NCBI GenBank assembly: GCA_035654655.1
Contig: DASRWI010000010.1
Location: 1-64,000 of the forward strand
Length of the DNA: 64,000 nucleotides
From: DASRWI01 sp035654655
Lineage (GTDB): Bacteria; Bacteroidota; Ignavibacteria; Ignavibacteriales; Ignavibacteriaceae
Direction of reading: 5' to 3'
Positions 37,959-47,683 of this stretch are shown in pieces; position 1 is the stretch's first letter; every line of letters starts with the position of its first letter. A model generated the notes under the pieces. The model had not been told where the DNA came from. It saw nothing but the letters and a program-made list of their open reading frames with translations, and ran no database searches. The position numbers and the translations under genes were made by a program.

Positions 37959-38474
37959 ATGAGCAAGATTACTAAAATAATTTTCAATCTTGATGAAGTA
38001 TTAAATATAATCAATCAATCTCTTGATAATCGTACTGCATTTACAAACACAATTGAATATATATGCAAACAAAATGGATGGTCTTATGGGGAAGCCTGGA
38101 CACCTGAATCAAAAACCTCACAATTAAAATTATACACCCATTGGTCATTAAATGATGAAAAGTATTCTACATATTTAAAATTCAGTCAACTATGTAAATT
38201 TGCAAAGGGAATTGGACTACCTGGAGCAACTTGGCAAAAAAATAAAATTCTTTGGTTTAATCAACTTACCTCAGGAAGTATATTTTTAAGAGCTGATTTG
38301 GCAAAAGATGCAGGTTTTAATGCATCTGTTTCTTTTCCAATGTACTATAGCGCTGAATTAATAGCTATATTCTCATTTTTTTTCGAAAATAAAAAATATT
38401 CTGATGAAAAATTCATTAAAGCCTTGTACCAGAATATTCATATCCTTGCAAAAGAATTAAGAAATAAATATTAA
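37959..38474 (+). CDS. GAF-domain protein
   Basis: 171 residues consisting almost entirely of one GAF-like domain (residues about 10-165). Typical features are WSYGEAWTPE, LPGATWQKNKILWFNQL and the closing helix after ELIAIFSFFFENKKYSDEKF. No catalytic output domain is attached. It may sense a small ligand or redox state for a partner elsewhere. Unlinked to its neighbours apart from strand. Confidence 0.7.
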   Translation: MSKITKIIFNLDEVLNIINQSLDNRTAFTNTIEYICKQNGWSYGEAWTPESKTSQLKLYTHWSLNDEKYSTYLKFSQLCKFAKGIGLPGATWQKNKILWFNQLTSGSIFLRADLAKDAGFNASVSFPMYYSAELIAIFSFFFENKKYSDEKFIKALYQNIHILAKELRNKY

Positions 38475-38586
38475 TTCTATCCCACAAAACCTAAAATATT
38501 CTTTATTTAAACATTTAATTAATACTAAACTATAGTTATTTTTATTTATTGAATAAAAATATATTAACTAAAATCAGAGAAAAAAT

Positions 38587-41472
38587 ATGAAGTTCTTTGA
38601 ACATCCTGATAAATTTGAAAATAGACATATCGGGCCAAGTGAATCAGAAGTCACAGAAATGCTTAAAGCGATAGGGGTTGAAAGTTTAGACCAATTAATC
38701 GACCAAACTATTCCTGAATCAATAAGATTAAGAGAAGAGATGAAGCTTGATGCTCCTCTTTCGGAATATAGGTTTTTAGAAAAGCTTAAAAAGATTTCCA
38801 AGAAAAATAAAGTATTTAAATCTTATATAGGGATGGGTTATTATAATACAATGACTCCTGCCGTTATTCTAAGAAATATTTTAGAAAATCCAGGATGGTA
38901 TACTCAGTATACTCCTTATCAAGCAGAAATTGCACAAGGACGTTTAGAAGCCTTAATGAACTTTCAGACTGTTATTGTTGATTTAACGGGACTTCCAATA
39001 GTTAACGCTTCCTTACTTGATGAAGGTACTGCAGCGGCTGAAACTATGATTATGTTTTACAATCAAAGGAAGAATAAATCTGCTAATACCCTTTTTATAT
39101 CTGAGGATGTATTCCCGCAAACTATAGATGTATTAAAAACTCGTTCTAATCCATTAGGAATTGAATTATTAATTGGTGACCATAAAACTGTTACATTAAA
39201 TGATAAAATATTTGGAGTAATGGTTCAATATCCTTGTGGATGTGGGGAAGTAAATGATTATGGGGAATTTTTTAGCAAAGCAAGAGCTAAAGGAATTTTG
39301 ACTTCAACTGCAGCAGATTTGTTGAGTTTGGTTTTATTTACACCTCCCGGAGAATTTGGTGCTGATGCAGTTTTTGGAAATACCCAGAGATTTGGTGTTC
39401 CTATGGGTTTTGGTGGACCGCATGCAGCTTTCTTATCTGTTAAAGAAGAATTTAAGAGAGTTATTCCTGGAAGAATAATTGGTCAATCAATTGATGCTGA
39501 TGGTAATAAAGCTTTCAGAATGGCTTTGCAAACAAGAGAACAGCATATAAGAAGAGAAAAGGCTACAAGTAATATTTGTACTGCTCAAGTGTTATTAGCA
39601 ATTATGGCTTCAATGTTTGCTGTTTACCATGGACCTAAAGGATTAAAAGCTATTGCTGAAAGAGTTCATAAGTTTACAAAACTTTTAGATAAAATAATTA
39701 CAAACTTAGGTTATGAACAAAAGAATAAAACTTATTTTGATACCTTAAGTATTGTTGTTAATGAGAAAAATAAAATTAATCAGATTAGGCAAAGCGCATT
39801 ATCTAAGGAAATGAATTTCAGATATCAGGATGATGTTATTGGAATTTCTTTAAATGAAACTACTGACCTTGAAAACTTAATTGATATTATAGATGTATTT
39901 GCTTCAGTAGCAGGCAAGAAAGTTTCATTAGATGAAATTAGAAAAGCCTCAAAAACAATTGATGCAGGTTTAGGGGATTTTACAAGGACATCTTCATTCT
40001 TAACTCATCCTGTTTTTAATTCTTATCAAAGTGAAACTGAGATGATGAGATATATGAAGTATCTTGAGAATAAAGACTTATCATTAACTTACTCAATGAT
40101 TCCTCTCGGTTCCTGTACAATGAAATTAAATGCAACTACTGAAATGATTGGAATTACCTTCCCTGAATTTGCCAAGATGCATCCATTTGCTCCTGCGGAC
40201 CAAACCGAAGGCTATAAACAAATCTTTGAAGAAATTGAACATGATTTAGCTGTTATAACAGGTTTTGATGCTGTTTCATTACAGCCTAACTCCGGCTCGC
40301 AAGGTGAATACTCTGGATTACTTGTAATCAGACAATATCATATTGACAGAGGAGAAGGACATAGAAATATTGTTTTAATACCTTCATCTGCACATGGTAC
40401 AAACCCCGCAAGTGCAGTTATGGCAGGAATGAAAATTATTATCATTAATTGCGATGAGCATGGAAATGTTGATGTTGAAGATTTAAGAAAGAAAGCAATT
40501 GAAAATAAAGATAATCTTGCTGCTTTAATGGTTACCTATCCTTCAACTCACGGAGTATTTGAATCAAAGATTAAAGAAATTTGTAATATCATACACGAAA
40601 ATGGTGGCCAAGTTTATATGGATGGTGCAAATATGAATGCTCAAGTAGGATTAACAAGTCCCGCAATAATAGGTGCAGACGTTTGCCACTTAAATCTACA
40701 TAAAACCTTTGCTATTCCACATGGTGGTGGTGGACCAGGAATGGGACCTATTGCTGTTGCAAAACATTTAACTCCATTTTTACCTAATCATCCTGTTGTA
40801 GATTTAAAGCATTCCAAAGGAATACATGCTGTTTCAGCAGCCCCTTGGGGAAGTGCGGATGTTATTATAATTTCCTATGCATACATTAAAATGATGGGAG
40901 CAGTAGGATTAACTAATGCAACAAAGTTTGCAATCCTTAATGCTAATTATATTAAGGCGAAGCTTGAACCTTATTTTCCTGTACTTTATTCTGCTAAAAA
41001 TGGCAGAGTTGCTCATGAATTAATCTTTGATTTCAGAAATGTAAAAAATTCTGCCAATGTTGAAGTTGAAGATATTTCAAAGAGATTAATGGACTATGGT
41101 TATCATGCTCCAACAGTATCTTTCCCTGTTCATGGAACTCTTATGGTTGAACCCACTGAAAGTGAATCTAAGGCAGAATTGGATAGATTCTGCGAAGCAA
41201 TGATTCTAATTGGGGAAGAAGTTAAAGAAATAGAAAATGGGATTGCAGATCCGGTTGATAACGTACTTAAGAACTCACCTCATACCGCTTTAAGTATTGT
41301 AACTGAAAACTGGACTCATCCGTATTCAAGAGAAAAAGCAGTATTTCCTGCAAAATGGACAAAGCAAAGTAAGTTCTGGCCAAGCGTTGCTCGTGTGAAC
41401 AATGCGTATGGAGACAGAAATTTAATTTGCAGTTGTCAATTTGACTTTGCTGAAGCAGAATCAGCTAAATAA
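38587..41472 (+). CDS. gcvP: Glycine dehydrogenase (decarboxylating), P protein
   Basis: 961 residues, the full-length single-chain form. The N-terminus ENRHIGPSESEVTEML and YTPYQAEIAQGRLEALMNFQ belong to the first half. The pyridoxal phosphate Lys706 is in LNLHKTFAIPHGGGGPG. It decarboxylates glycine and loads the aminomethyl group onto the H protein of the glycine cleavage system. The other gcv genes are not in the window. A terminator follows. Confidence 0.97.
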   Translation: MKFFEHPDKFENRHIGPSESEVTEMLKAIGVESLDQLIDQTIPESIRLREEMKLDAPLSEYRFLEKLKKISKKNKVFKSYIGMGYYNTMTPAVILRNILENPGWYTQYTPYQAEIAQGRLEALMNFQTVIVDLTGLPIVNASLLDEGTAAAETMIMFYNQRKNKSANTLFISEDVFPQTIDVLKTRSNPLGIELLIGDHKTVTLNDKIFGVMVQYPCGCGEVNDYGEFFSKARAKGILTSTAADLLSLVLFTPPGEFGADAVFGNTQRFGVPMGFGGPHAAFLSVKEEFKRVIPGRIIGQSIDADGNKAFRMALQTREQHIRREKATSNICTAQVLLAIMASMFAVYHGPKGLKAIAERVHKFTKLLDKIITNLGYEQKNKTYFDTLSIVVNEKNKINQIRQSALSKEMNFRYQDDVIGISLNETTDLENLIDIIDVFASVAGKKVSLDEIRKASKTIDAGLGDFTRTSSFLTHPVFNSYQSETEMMRYMKYLENKDLSLTYSMIPLGSCTMKLNATTEMIGITFPEFAKMHPFAPADQTEGYKQIFEEIEHDLAVITGFDAVSLQPNSGSQGEYSGLLVIRQYHIDRGEGHRNIVLIPSSAHGTNPASAVMAGMKIIIINCDEHGNVDVEDLRKKAIENKDNLAALMVTYPSTHGVFESKIKEICNIIHENGGQVYMDGANMNAQVGLTSPAIIGADVCHLNLHKTFAIPHGGGGPGMGPIAVAKHLTPFLPNHPVVDLKHSKGIHAVSAAPWGSADVIIISYAYIKMMGAVGLTNATKFAILNANYIKAKLEPYFPVLYSAKNGRVAHELIFDFRNVKNSANVEVEDISKRLMDYGYHAPTVSFPVHGTLMVEPTESESKAELDRFCEAMILIGEEVKEIENGIADPVDNVLKNSPHTALSIVTENWTHPYSREKAVFPAKWTKQSKFWPSVARVNNAYGDRNLICSCQFDFAEAESAK

Positions 41473-41494
41473 ATTTGTTTATATTTAATTTATC

Positions 41495-41521
41495 AGGCGG
41501 ATTATATCCGCCTTTATTTTT
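41495..41521 (+). terminator. Intrinsic terminator after gcvP
   Basis: AGGCGGA (41495-41501) pairs with TCCGCCT (41507-41513) over a 5-nt loop and is followed by a T-rich run. Confidence 0.8.
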
Positions 41522-41592
41522 TTAAAGTACTAATTACTTTATATTAATGCTTATTATTCAATTAATATTTTTATTAACCCCGGAGAAAGTTA

Positions 41593-42906
41593 ATGCCTAA
41601 AGGCTTATTGCTTTTATTTCTTTTAATTGCAGCAATAAATATTAAAGCACAGAATGATACTCTTCATCAAAAGTTTGTCATTGATTCAATTTTTATTTCA
41701 GGAAATAAAATCACTGATGAAGATATAATTCTTAGGGAATTAACTTTTAATATTGGGGATAGTGTTGATAATGACCTTCTTATATATAATAAAGAAAGAA
41801 TATACAGTTTAGGAATTTTTAACAGAGTTGAATTAAAGATGTTGGATTCTGTTAAGGAAATTAATCTTCTAAATATTCAAATTGAAGAAAGTTGGTATAT
41901 CTATCCCTTGCCATTTGTTGATATTAAGGAAAATGATTGGAAGAAAATTTCATATGGGATTAATTTACTCATAAAAAATTTTAGGGGAAGAAATGAAACG
42001 GTTCAAACCAATTTCTCTTTGGGTTATGATCCAAGTCTTTCTTTAGGATATTATATACCGGCAATAGCTGGTTTTGAAAAATATTTTATTTATTTCGCTC
42101 TGGGCTATGCAAGCAATAATGTAAAAAGTATTTTTATAAGAAAGAAGTTTGGAGAATTTGAACAGAAATTTTCTTCATTCAATATAGGATTTGGAAAACA
42201 ATTTAATGTTTATAATTCTGCAAGTGTCAGTTTAGGATATCAATATGTTGAAAGCCCTTTTTACTTTCCAGGGCTTAATGCTGATAATGAAAGAATTGAC
42301 AGATTTCCTGTTATAGGCTTAAAATATGAATATGATACCAGGGATTTAAGCCAATTTCCAACAAGTGGGTTATTTACCGGGGCCGAATTGTTAATTAAAG
42401 GCCTGGACGTCAATAATATCAATTATGAAGTCTTTAATCTTGAATTTAGAGAGTACCGTAAAATAATTGATAAGCTTATAGGCAAATGGAGATTTTATTA
42501 TAGAACAGCCTTTGGAGAGTTTATCCCATATTATGATTATTCTTATCTGGGATATAGTGAGGTAATAAGAGGGCATTCAGGAGATTATAAAGAAGGCCAT
42601 AATCTATATATGGGTTCATTGGAATTTTATTATCCTATATTTAGAGATTATTTTTTGAATTTTGATTTTATTCCTATTGTTCCCGAAGAACTTTTAAGAT
42701 ATAGAGTAGGCTTATATGTTCAGGCATTTGGTGAAACTGGTACAACAATTAACAGAAGAGACAAATTAAGGATTAAAGCACTTGATACAGGTTTTGGATT
42801 TGGATTTACATTATTATTTTTACCTTATAACTTACTAAGAGTTGAGTATGCATTTGATGAAAAATTTAACAGGGAATGGGTTGTAGACCTTGGAATTTCT
42901 TTCTAA
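41593..42906 (+). CDS. BamA/TamA-like outer membrane protein (Omp85 superfamily)
   Basis: 437 residues. A short signal peptide (LLLLFLLIAAINIKAQ) is followed by one or two POTRA-like domains (residues about 25-110, FISGNKITDEDIILREL, then YNKERIYSLGIFNRVEL). A beta-barrel fills the rest, with alternating hydrophobic strands, YEYDTRDLSQFPTSG, and a terminal Phe (DLGISF) fitting the outer-membrane insertion signal. Fewer POTRA domains than BamA, so an accessory Omp85 assembly or secretion factor is more likely. It overlaps the rsmE start by 17 bp. Confidence 0.8.
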   Translation: MPKGLLLLFLLIAAINIKAQNDTLHQKFVIDSIFISGNKITDEDIILRELTFNIGDSVDNDLLIYNKERIYSLGIFNRVELKMLDSVKEINLLNIQIEESWYIYPLPFVDIKENDWKKISYGINLLIKNFRGRNETVQTNFSLGYDPSLSLGYYIPAIAGFEKYFIYFALGYASNNVKSIFIRKKFGEFEQKFSSFNIGFGKQFNVYNSASVSLGYQYVESPFYFPGLNADNERIDRFPVIGLKYEYDTRDLSQFPTSGLFTGAELLIKGLDVNNINYEVFNLEFREYRKIIDKLIGKWRFYYRTAFGEFIPYYDYSYLGYSEVIRGHSGDYKEGHNLYMGSLEFYYPIFRDYFLNFDFIPIVPEELLRYRVGLYVQAFGETGTTINRRDKLRIKALDTGFGFGFTLLFLPYNLLRVEYAFDEKFNREWVVDLGISF

Positions 42907-43588
42907 CATAGAACTATATTACACAGAGTTAATTGATGAAAAAAAGAATCAATTAATAATTGCAGATGAAGAATACAATCATCTAATTAAAGTGATGAGA
43001 CATAATGCAGGTGATATATTCTATGTTACCGATGGTAAAGGTAAAATATATAAATGTGAAATATTATTTGTAGAGAAAAGATTATTATCTGCAGGTATAT
43101 TGGAAAGTTATACTTATCCTGAAAAAAATAAAAATATATATTTCTGTCTTCCTAAGTTAAAACATCACGATAGATTTGATTTTGCATTAGAAAAGTGTGT
43201 TGAATTAGGAATAATAAATTTTATTATTTTCGATTCAGATAGAGCTATTTCAAAAGGGGATAAAAGCGAAAGATGGTATAAGATTGCAGCTGCAGCAATG
43301 AAGCAATCACTGCAAAGTTATCTTCCTAAAATAGAATTCATAAAAAATCTTAAATTACTATCTGAAAGGGGAGGTGTAAAAATTCTTTTTGAACAAAACA
43401 GTAATAAGAGTATTCAGGAATTTCTATTAGATGTTAATAAAAACTACTATTTTATCTTTGGTCCTGAAGGTGGATTAACTGAAATAGAATTATCATATTT
43501 TGCTGAAGAAAATTATTATAAACTTGCTAATAATAGGTTAAGAACTGAAACTGCAATAATTAAAGCTGCTTCTCTTTTATCAAAATAA
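42890..43588 (+). CDS. rsmE: 16S rRNA (uracil(1498)-N(3))-methyltransferase
   Basis: 232 residues, starting at TTG. The N-terminus has HLIKVMRHNAGDIFYVTDGKG, the PUA-like domain of RsmE. The SPOUT knot motifs FGPEGGLTEIE and NNRLRTETAIIKA are at the C-terminus. It methylates U1498 of 16S rRNA with SAM as donor. It overlaps the end of the outer membrane gene, suggesting a joint transcript. Confidence 0.92.
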   Translation: MEFLSNIELYYTELIDEKKNQLIIADEEYNHLIKVMRHNAGDIFYVTDGKGKIYKCEILFVEKRLLSAGILESYTYPEKNKNIYFCLPKLKHHDRFDFALEKCVELGIINFIIFDSDRAISKGDKSERWYKIAAAAMKQSLQSYLPKIEFIKNLKLLSERGGVKILFEQNSNKSIQEFLLDVNKNYYFIFGPEGGLTEIELSYFAEENYYKLANNRLRTETAIIKAASLLSK

Positions 43589-43672
43589 GTACTTCATTGT
43601 TAAAACTAAAATAGACACATTCAACAATTAAATATTTTTCTATATTTATTTTGAATTAAACGGAGAATCAAT

Positions 43673-44419
43673 TTGGAACATCTCTTTTCATTAGAAAATC
43701 TTGTTGCATTGCTTACACTTACAGCCTTAGAAATAGTCTTAGGTATTGATAATATAATTTTTATTTCAATCTTGTCGGGAAAACTTCCTAAAGAAAAACA
43801 GGAAAAAGCAAGATTAACCGGTTTGGCATTAGCTATGCTTACCAGAATTGCATTGTTATTTTCACTTACCTTGATAATGAAATTAACAAATCCATTTTTC
43901 GCAGTATTTGGGAATGAAATTTCCGGTAGAGATTTGATTCTTTTACTCGGAGGTTTGTTTTTAATAGGGAAAAGTACTTTCGAAATTCACGAAAAACTTG
44001 AAGGAAATGAAGAGCATGCTGAAAGCAAAAAAATTTATCCTTCATTCTCAATGATTATTTTTCAAATAGTATTATTAGATATAGTCTTTTCATTAGACTC
44101 GGTAATTACAGCTATAGGAATGGTTAATCAAATAGTAATTATGATAACTGCAGTAATTATAGCGGTAGCTTTTATGATGTTCTTTTCAGGTTCAATTAGC
44201 AGGTTTGTAGAAAAACATCCAACCATCAAAATGCTTGCTTTAAGTTTCTTATTATTAATTGGAGTTTCATTAGTGGCTGAAGGATTTGACCAGCATATTT
44301 CGAAGGGTTATATATACTTTGCAATGGCGTTCTCAGTTTTTGTTGAAATGCTAAATCTTAAATTACGAGGAAAATCAAAAACACCTGTTCATTTAAAAAA
44401 TCAACCGATTATAGATTAA
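43673..44419 (+). CDS. TerC-family membrane protein
   Basis: 248 residues, starting at TTG with a CGGAG-type site upstream. Seven or so membrane segments. The two repeated acidic motifs ALEIVLGIDNIIFISIL and LLDIVFSLDSVITAIGM are diagnostic of TerC, whose members are linked to metal ion (manganese) handling and tellurium resistance. Followed by a bidirectional terminator. Confidence 0.9.
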   Translation: MEHLFSLENLVALLTLTALEIVLGIDNIIFISILSGKLPKEKQEKARLTGLALAMLTRIALLFSLTLIMKLTNPFFAVFGNEISGRDLILLLGGLFLIGKSTFEIHEKLEGNEEHAESKKIYPSFSMIIFQIVLLDIVFSLDSVITAIGMVNQIVIMITAVIIAVAFMMFFSGSISRFVEKHPTIKMLALSFLLLIGVSLVAEGFDQHISKGYIYFAMAFSVFVEMLNLKLRGKSKTPVHLKNQPIID

Positions 44420-44422
44420 ATT

Positions 44423-44460
44423 TTATAGTTAGACGGTATTAAAATATCGTCTAACTATAA
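44423..44460. terminator. Bidirectional terminator between terC-like gene and convergent gene
   Basis: An 18-bp stem with a single G-T pair joins 44423-44440 with 44443-44460, flanked by A/T tracts. Its right arm overlaps the last codons of the minus-strand gene at 44451. Confidence 0.75.
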
Positions 44461-44783
44461 GCATCTCTTTCCATTGGAATGTTTTTAATAAAATCAGCTA
44501 ACTTGTCAGCATTGGTATCAGAATATGTTCCAAAAGCATCAACCAACATACCTTTTTTGTTATCTTTAGATTCAATAAGATATAAAACAGACATATCATT
44601 AGGATCAGAATTACCTTCAAATCTGAAAACTTTTACAATTTTCAAATCTTCGGGTTTATATTCTTTCCCTGACTGCTTATGGATAAAAACATGGGCTTTC
44701 ATTTCAAAATCATCGTGAAAACCTTTATCTCGCTGGATATTCATAACTTCAGATAAAGTTGTCATCATATGCGGTTCTGTCAT
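44451..44783 (-). CDS. Small conserved-type protein of unknown function
   Basis: 110 residues, no signal or membrane segment. Features are LSEVMNIQRDKGF, VFRFEGNSDPNDMSVLYLIES and GMLVDAFGTYSD. This order recalls the roughly 100-residue Bacteroidota proteins that databases sometimes label as phosphoribosylpyrophosphate synthetase, although they lack PRPP synthase motifs. The function is unknown. An internal ATG at residue 6 or 7 could be the true start. Confidence 0.65.
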   Translation of the reverse strand: MTEPHMMTTLSEVMNIQRDKGFHDDFEMKAHVFIHKQSGKEYKPEDLKIVKVFRFEGNSDPNDMSVLYLIESKDNKKGMLVDAFGTYSDTNADKLADFIKNIPMERDAYS

Positions 44784-44911
44784 AGTAAATCCTTAATTAT
44801 TCATAATAAATTACCTATAATAAAGAAACTATACTTAAGGCTATATCACATAAGGAAAAGGTTTAACCAAATTAAATGAAATTGATATAATACTTATGAG
44901 CGAATTTTTAT

Positions 44912-44942
44912 TTGTAAAATCTTACCTAATTAAGTAAATTTG
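44912..44942 (+). promoter_or_regulatory. Candidate Bacteroidota-type promoter for atpD
   Basis: TTG (44912-44914), a 20-nt spacer and TAAATTTG (44935-44942) match the Bacteroidota consensus TTG-N(19-21)-TAnnTTTG, 32 bases before the atpD ATG. Whether this lineage uses that consensus is not certain. Confidence 0.4.
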
Positions 44943-44974
44943 CTATCTAAAATCTTAATCTTGAAGGAATAGGA

Positions 44975-46384
44975 ATGGACGAAAAAAGAGGCCAAATAAT
45001 TCAGGTAATCGGACCTGTAGTTGATATTGAATTTGAAGCCGGACATTTACCACAAATTTTGAATGCAATAAGAATTCCACGAACAACGATTGAAGGACAT
45101 AAAGAAGATTTGATTGCTGAAGTTCAGCAGCATCTTGGAGAAGACCGTGTAAGAACAATTGCAATGGATATTACCGATGGTTTAGTAAGAGGTATGGACG
45201 CCTTTGATACAGGAGAACCTATTACTGTTCCTGTAGGTCCTGAAACTTTAGGAAGACTTATCAATGTAACAGGTCAAACTATTGATGGATTAGCTCCAAT
45301 AACCACAGGGAAGAGATATCCAATCCACAGACCAGCTCCAGCATTTAAAAACCTATCAACACAGACAGAAATGTTTGAAACAGGTATTAAAGTTATTGAC
45401 CTCTTGGAGCCTTATTCTAAAGGTGGTAAGACAGGGTTATTTGGTGGTGCCGGTGTAGGGAAAACAGTTATCATTATGGAATTGATTAACAATATTGCTC
45501 AACAGCATGGCGGTTATTCTGTTTTTGCCGGTGTAGGTGAAAGAACCAGAGAAGGTAATGACCTTTGGCGTGAAATGAAAGAGTCAGGTGTTATAAATAA
45601 AACTGCTTTAGTGTTTGGACAGATGAATGAACCTCCTGGTGCAAGATTAAGAGTGGGTTTAACTGGTTTGACCATTGCAGAATATTTTAGAGATGAAGAG
45701 GGAAGAGACGTACTTTTGTTTATTGATAATATTTTCCGTTTTACCCAGGCAGGTTCTGAAGTATCCGCTTTGTTAGGTCGTATGCCTTCAGCAGTAGGAT
45801 ATCAGCCGAACTTGGCAACTGAAATGGGTGCCTTGCAGGAAAGGATTACTTCAACAGATAAAGGTTCTATTACATCTGTACAAGCCATTTATGTTCCTGC
45901 AGATGACTTAACTGACCCTGCTCCTGCAGCAGCATTTGCTCACTTGGATGCTACAACAGTATTAAGTCGTCAAATTTCTGAATTAGGTATATATCCGGCT
46001 GTTGATCCTTTGGAATCAACTTCAAGAATTCTTGAACCTGGTATTTTAGGTGAAGAACATTATTTTGTTGCTAAGACGGTAAAAGAAATTCTTCAGCACT
46101 ATAAAGATCTTCAGGATATTATTAATATTCTTGGAATGGATGAACTTTCAGATGAAGATAAAACAATAGTAAGACGTGCCAGAAGAATTCAAAGATTCTT
46201 TAGTCAACCTTTCTTCGTAGCTGAAGAGTTTACTGGTTATAAAGGTAAATATGTTAAACTTGAAGATACTATTAGAGATTTCAAAGGTATTATTGATGGA
46301 AAATACGATGATTTACCTGAAGGTGCATTTATGTATGTAGGTACAATTGAAGAAGCAGTTCAAAAAGCTAAGGCAATGAAATAA
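44975..46384 (+). CDS. atpD: ATP synthase F1 subunit beta
   Basis: 469 residues. Walker A GGAGVGKT is at 157-164 with Lys163, followed by GERTREGNDLWREM, the Walker B LLFIDNIFRFTQAGSE, and the DELSD segment after residue 390. It is the catalytic subunit of the F1 part that makes ATP from ADP and phosphate. GAAGGAATAGGA precedes the ATG. It is paired with atpC only; the rest of the complex is not in the window, an arrangement seen in Chlorobi/Bacteroidota. Confidence 0.98.
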   Translation: MDEKRGQIIQVIGPVVDIEFEAGHLPQILNAIRIPRTTIEGHKEDLIAEVQQHLGEDRVRTIAMDITDGLVRGMDAFDTGEPITVPVGPETLGRLINVTGQTIDGLAPITTGKRYPIHRPAPAFKNLSTQTEMFETGIKVIDLLEPYSKGGKTGLFGGAGVGKTVIIMELINNIAQQHGGYSVFAGVGERTREGNDLWREMKESGVINKTALVFGQMNEPPGARLRVGLTGLTIAEYFRDEEGRDVLLFIDNIFRFTQAGSEVSALLGRMPSAVGYQPNLATEMGALQERITSTDKGSITSVQAIYVPADDLTDPAPAAAFAHLDATTVLSRQISELGIYPAVDPLESTSRILEPGILGEEHYFVAKTVKEILQHYKDLQDIINILGMDELSDEDKTIVRRARRIQRFFSQPFFVAEEFTGYKGKYVKLEDTIRDFKGIIDGKYDDLPEGAFMYVGTIEEAVQKAKAMK

Positions 46385-46385
46385 T

Positions 46386-46811
46386 ATGGCTGAATTATCT
46401 CTTGAAATAATTACTCCTTCAAAACTTATTTATTCAGGTATAATTAAGTCCATTACTGTACCGGGTACAATGGGAAGCTTTCAAGTACTTGTGAATCACG
46501 CTCCATTATTAGCTACATTTGAAATTGGTGAAATAAAAATTGTATATCCCAATGGAGAAACAGTTTATTACGCAACCGGCGGTGGTACCATTGAGGTAAA
46601 TAATAATAAAGTTGAAGTCTTAGCGGACACCCTTGAAACTTTTAATGAGATTGATATTGAGAGAGCTAAAAAAGCTAAAGAACGTGCAGCTGAAAGATTA
46701 AAAAATAGAGATAAAGAAACTGATTTAGACAGAGCGGAATCAGCTTTAAAGAGAGCAATGAATAGACTATATATTGTCGAGAAAAGAATTAAAAGTGAAG
46801 TTCCAAAATAA
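46386..46811 (+). CDS. atpC: ATP synthase F1 subunit epsilon
   Basis: 141 residues. The N-terminal beta-barrel (SLEIITPSKLIYSG, VPGTMGSFQVLVNHAPLLATFEIG, and YYATGGGTIEVNNNKVEVLADT) and the C-terminal helix pair are complete. It is part of the central stalk and regulates ATP hydrolysis. It begins one base after the atpD stop and is followed by a terminator. Confidence 0.95.
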   Translation: MAELSLEIITPSKLIYSGIIKSITVPGTMGSFQVLVNHAPLLATFEIGEIKIVYPNGETVYYATGGGTIEVNNNKVEVLADTLETFNEIDIERAKKAKERAAERLKNRDKETDLDRAESALKRAMNRLYIVEKRIKSEVPK

Positions 46812-46837
46812 AAAAAGGAGGCTCAGCCTCCTTTTTT
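46811..46837. terminator. Terminator after atpC, shared with convergent gene
   Basis: AAAAAAGGAGGC (46811-46822) pairs perfectly with GCCTCCTTTTTT (46826-46837) over a 3-nt loop. The A and T tracts on either side allow it to work in both directions. Confidence 0.85.
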
Positions 46838-46839
46838 TA

Positions 46840-47379
46840 TTAATTAAATTTATACAAAATTAAATTTTTGACTTCAATTACATTTAATTTGTCAAATCCA
46901 GCCTCTTCTGCAAGTTGTTTTATAAACTCTTCTCTTAACCTATGTTCAAGAGGAGGACCAAATTCTGCTTCAACATATTTCCATTCTAAAGCATAAACAG
47001 AATTTTTACTTACTCGTTTAGCTTCTTTTAATGCTTTAAAAAAATCATCAACTTCATGCAGTACTAATCCAAAAAAAACAGTATCAAATTTGTTATCTTC
47101 AAAAGGTAATTGTTCTGCCTTTGAAATATTGAAGTCTCCTGCCGGAACATAATGCTTTGCAGCTTCAATCATCTCAGGATTAGAATCAATTCCATAAACT
47201 TTAATATTCTTGTTAGAGAATTCTTCAGCAAACAATCCACTACCGGTACCAATATCAAGAATAGTTTTTATTGTTTTATCTTCAAGAATAATTTCAATTA
47301 CATTTTCAACATTTAATTTTTCTCTTCTTTCAGGTGAACGAAGCCGTTTAATTTCTTTATTATAAACTCTTTCATTCAT
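46840..47379 (-). CDS. Class I SAM-dependent methyltransferase
   Basis: 179 residues. Motif I ILDIGTGSGLFAEEF is near residue 40, with the Asp of VYGIDSNPEM (motif II) and KFDTVFFGLVLHEV (motifs III-IV) following. It transfers a methyl group from SAM; the acceptor is unknown. It overlaps the upstream DUF2892 gene by 8 bp. Confidence 0.8.
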   Translation of the reverse strand: MNERVYNKEIKRLRSPERREKLNVENVIEIILEDKTIKTILDIGTGSGLFAEEFSNKNIKVYGIDSNPEMIEAAKHYVPAGDFNISKAEQLPFEDNKFDTVFFGLVLHEVDDFFKALKEAKRVSKNSVYALEWKYVEAEFGPPLEHRLREEFIKQLAEEAGFDKLNVIEVKNLILYKFN

Positions 47380-47569
47380 CTTCTTTTCTCACCTTATAAT
47401 TTGGTACATTACAGCTTGAACCAAATCCACAACCACCAGTGAAAGCTCCCATTAAAAAGAAAGCACCAAATAAACCAATCCAATTTTGATTTAATATTCC
47501 TACTACAATCAATATAACCCCAATGATTCCTCTTATTACTCTTCCAATTACTTCTGTATTTATAGACAT
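47372..47569 (-). CDS. DUF2892 (YgaP-type) small membrane protein
   Basis: 65 residues with two short hydrophobic segments (VIRGIIGVILIVVGIL and WIGLFGAFFLMGAFTGGCGF). This is the DUF2892 unit found alone or at the C-terminus of rhodanese proteins such as YgaP. Two cysteines (GGCGFGSSC) follow the second segment. Likely co-transcribed with the methyltransferase. Confidence 0.75.
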   Translation of the reverse strand: MSINTEVIGRVIRGIIGVILIVVGILNQNWIGLFGAFFLMGAFTGGCGFGSSCNVPNYKVRKEDE

Positions 47570-47683
47570 TATATCCTCAATATATTTAATTATTAGATGA
47601 AGTTATAATAGTTTAGATTCCAAAAAATAGGAAAATTATAAAATAAATAGTTAATTTAGTTATACTATTATAAGGGCACTAAG

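Noticed and set aside
38475..38586. Possible glycine riboswitch before gcvP
   Set aside because: The short, A/T-rich leader shows no conserved riboswitch elements or paired aptamers that I can see.
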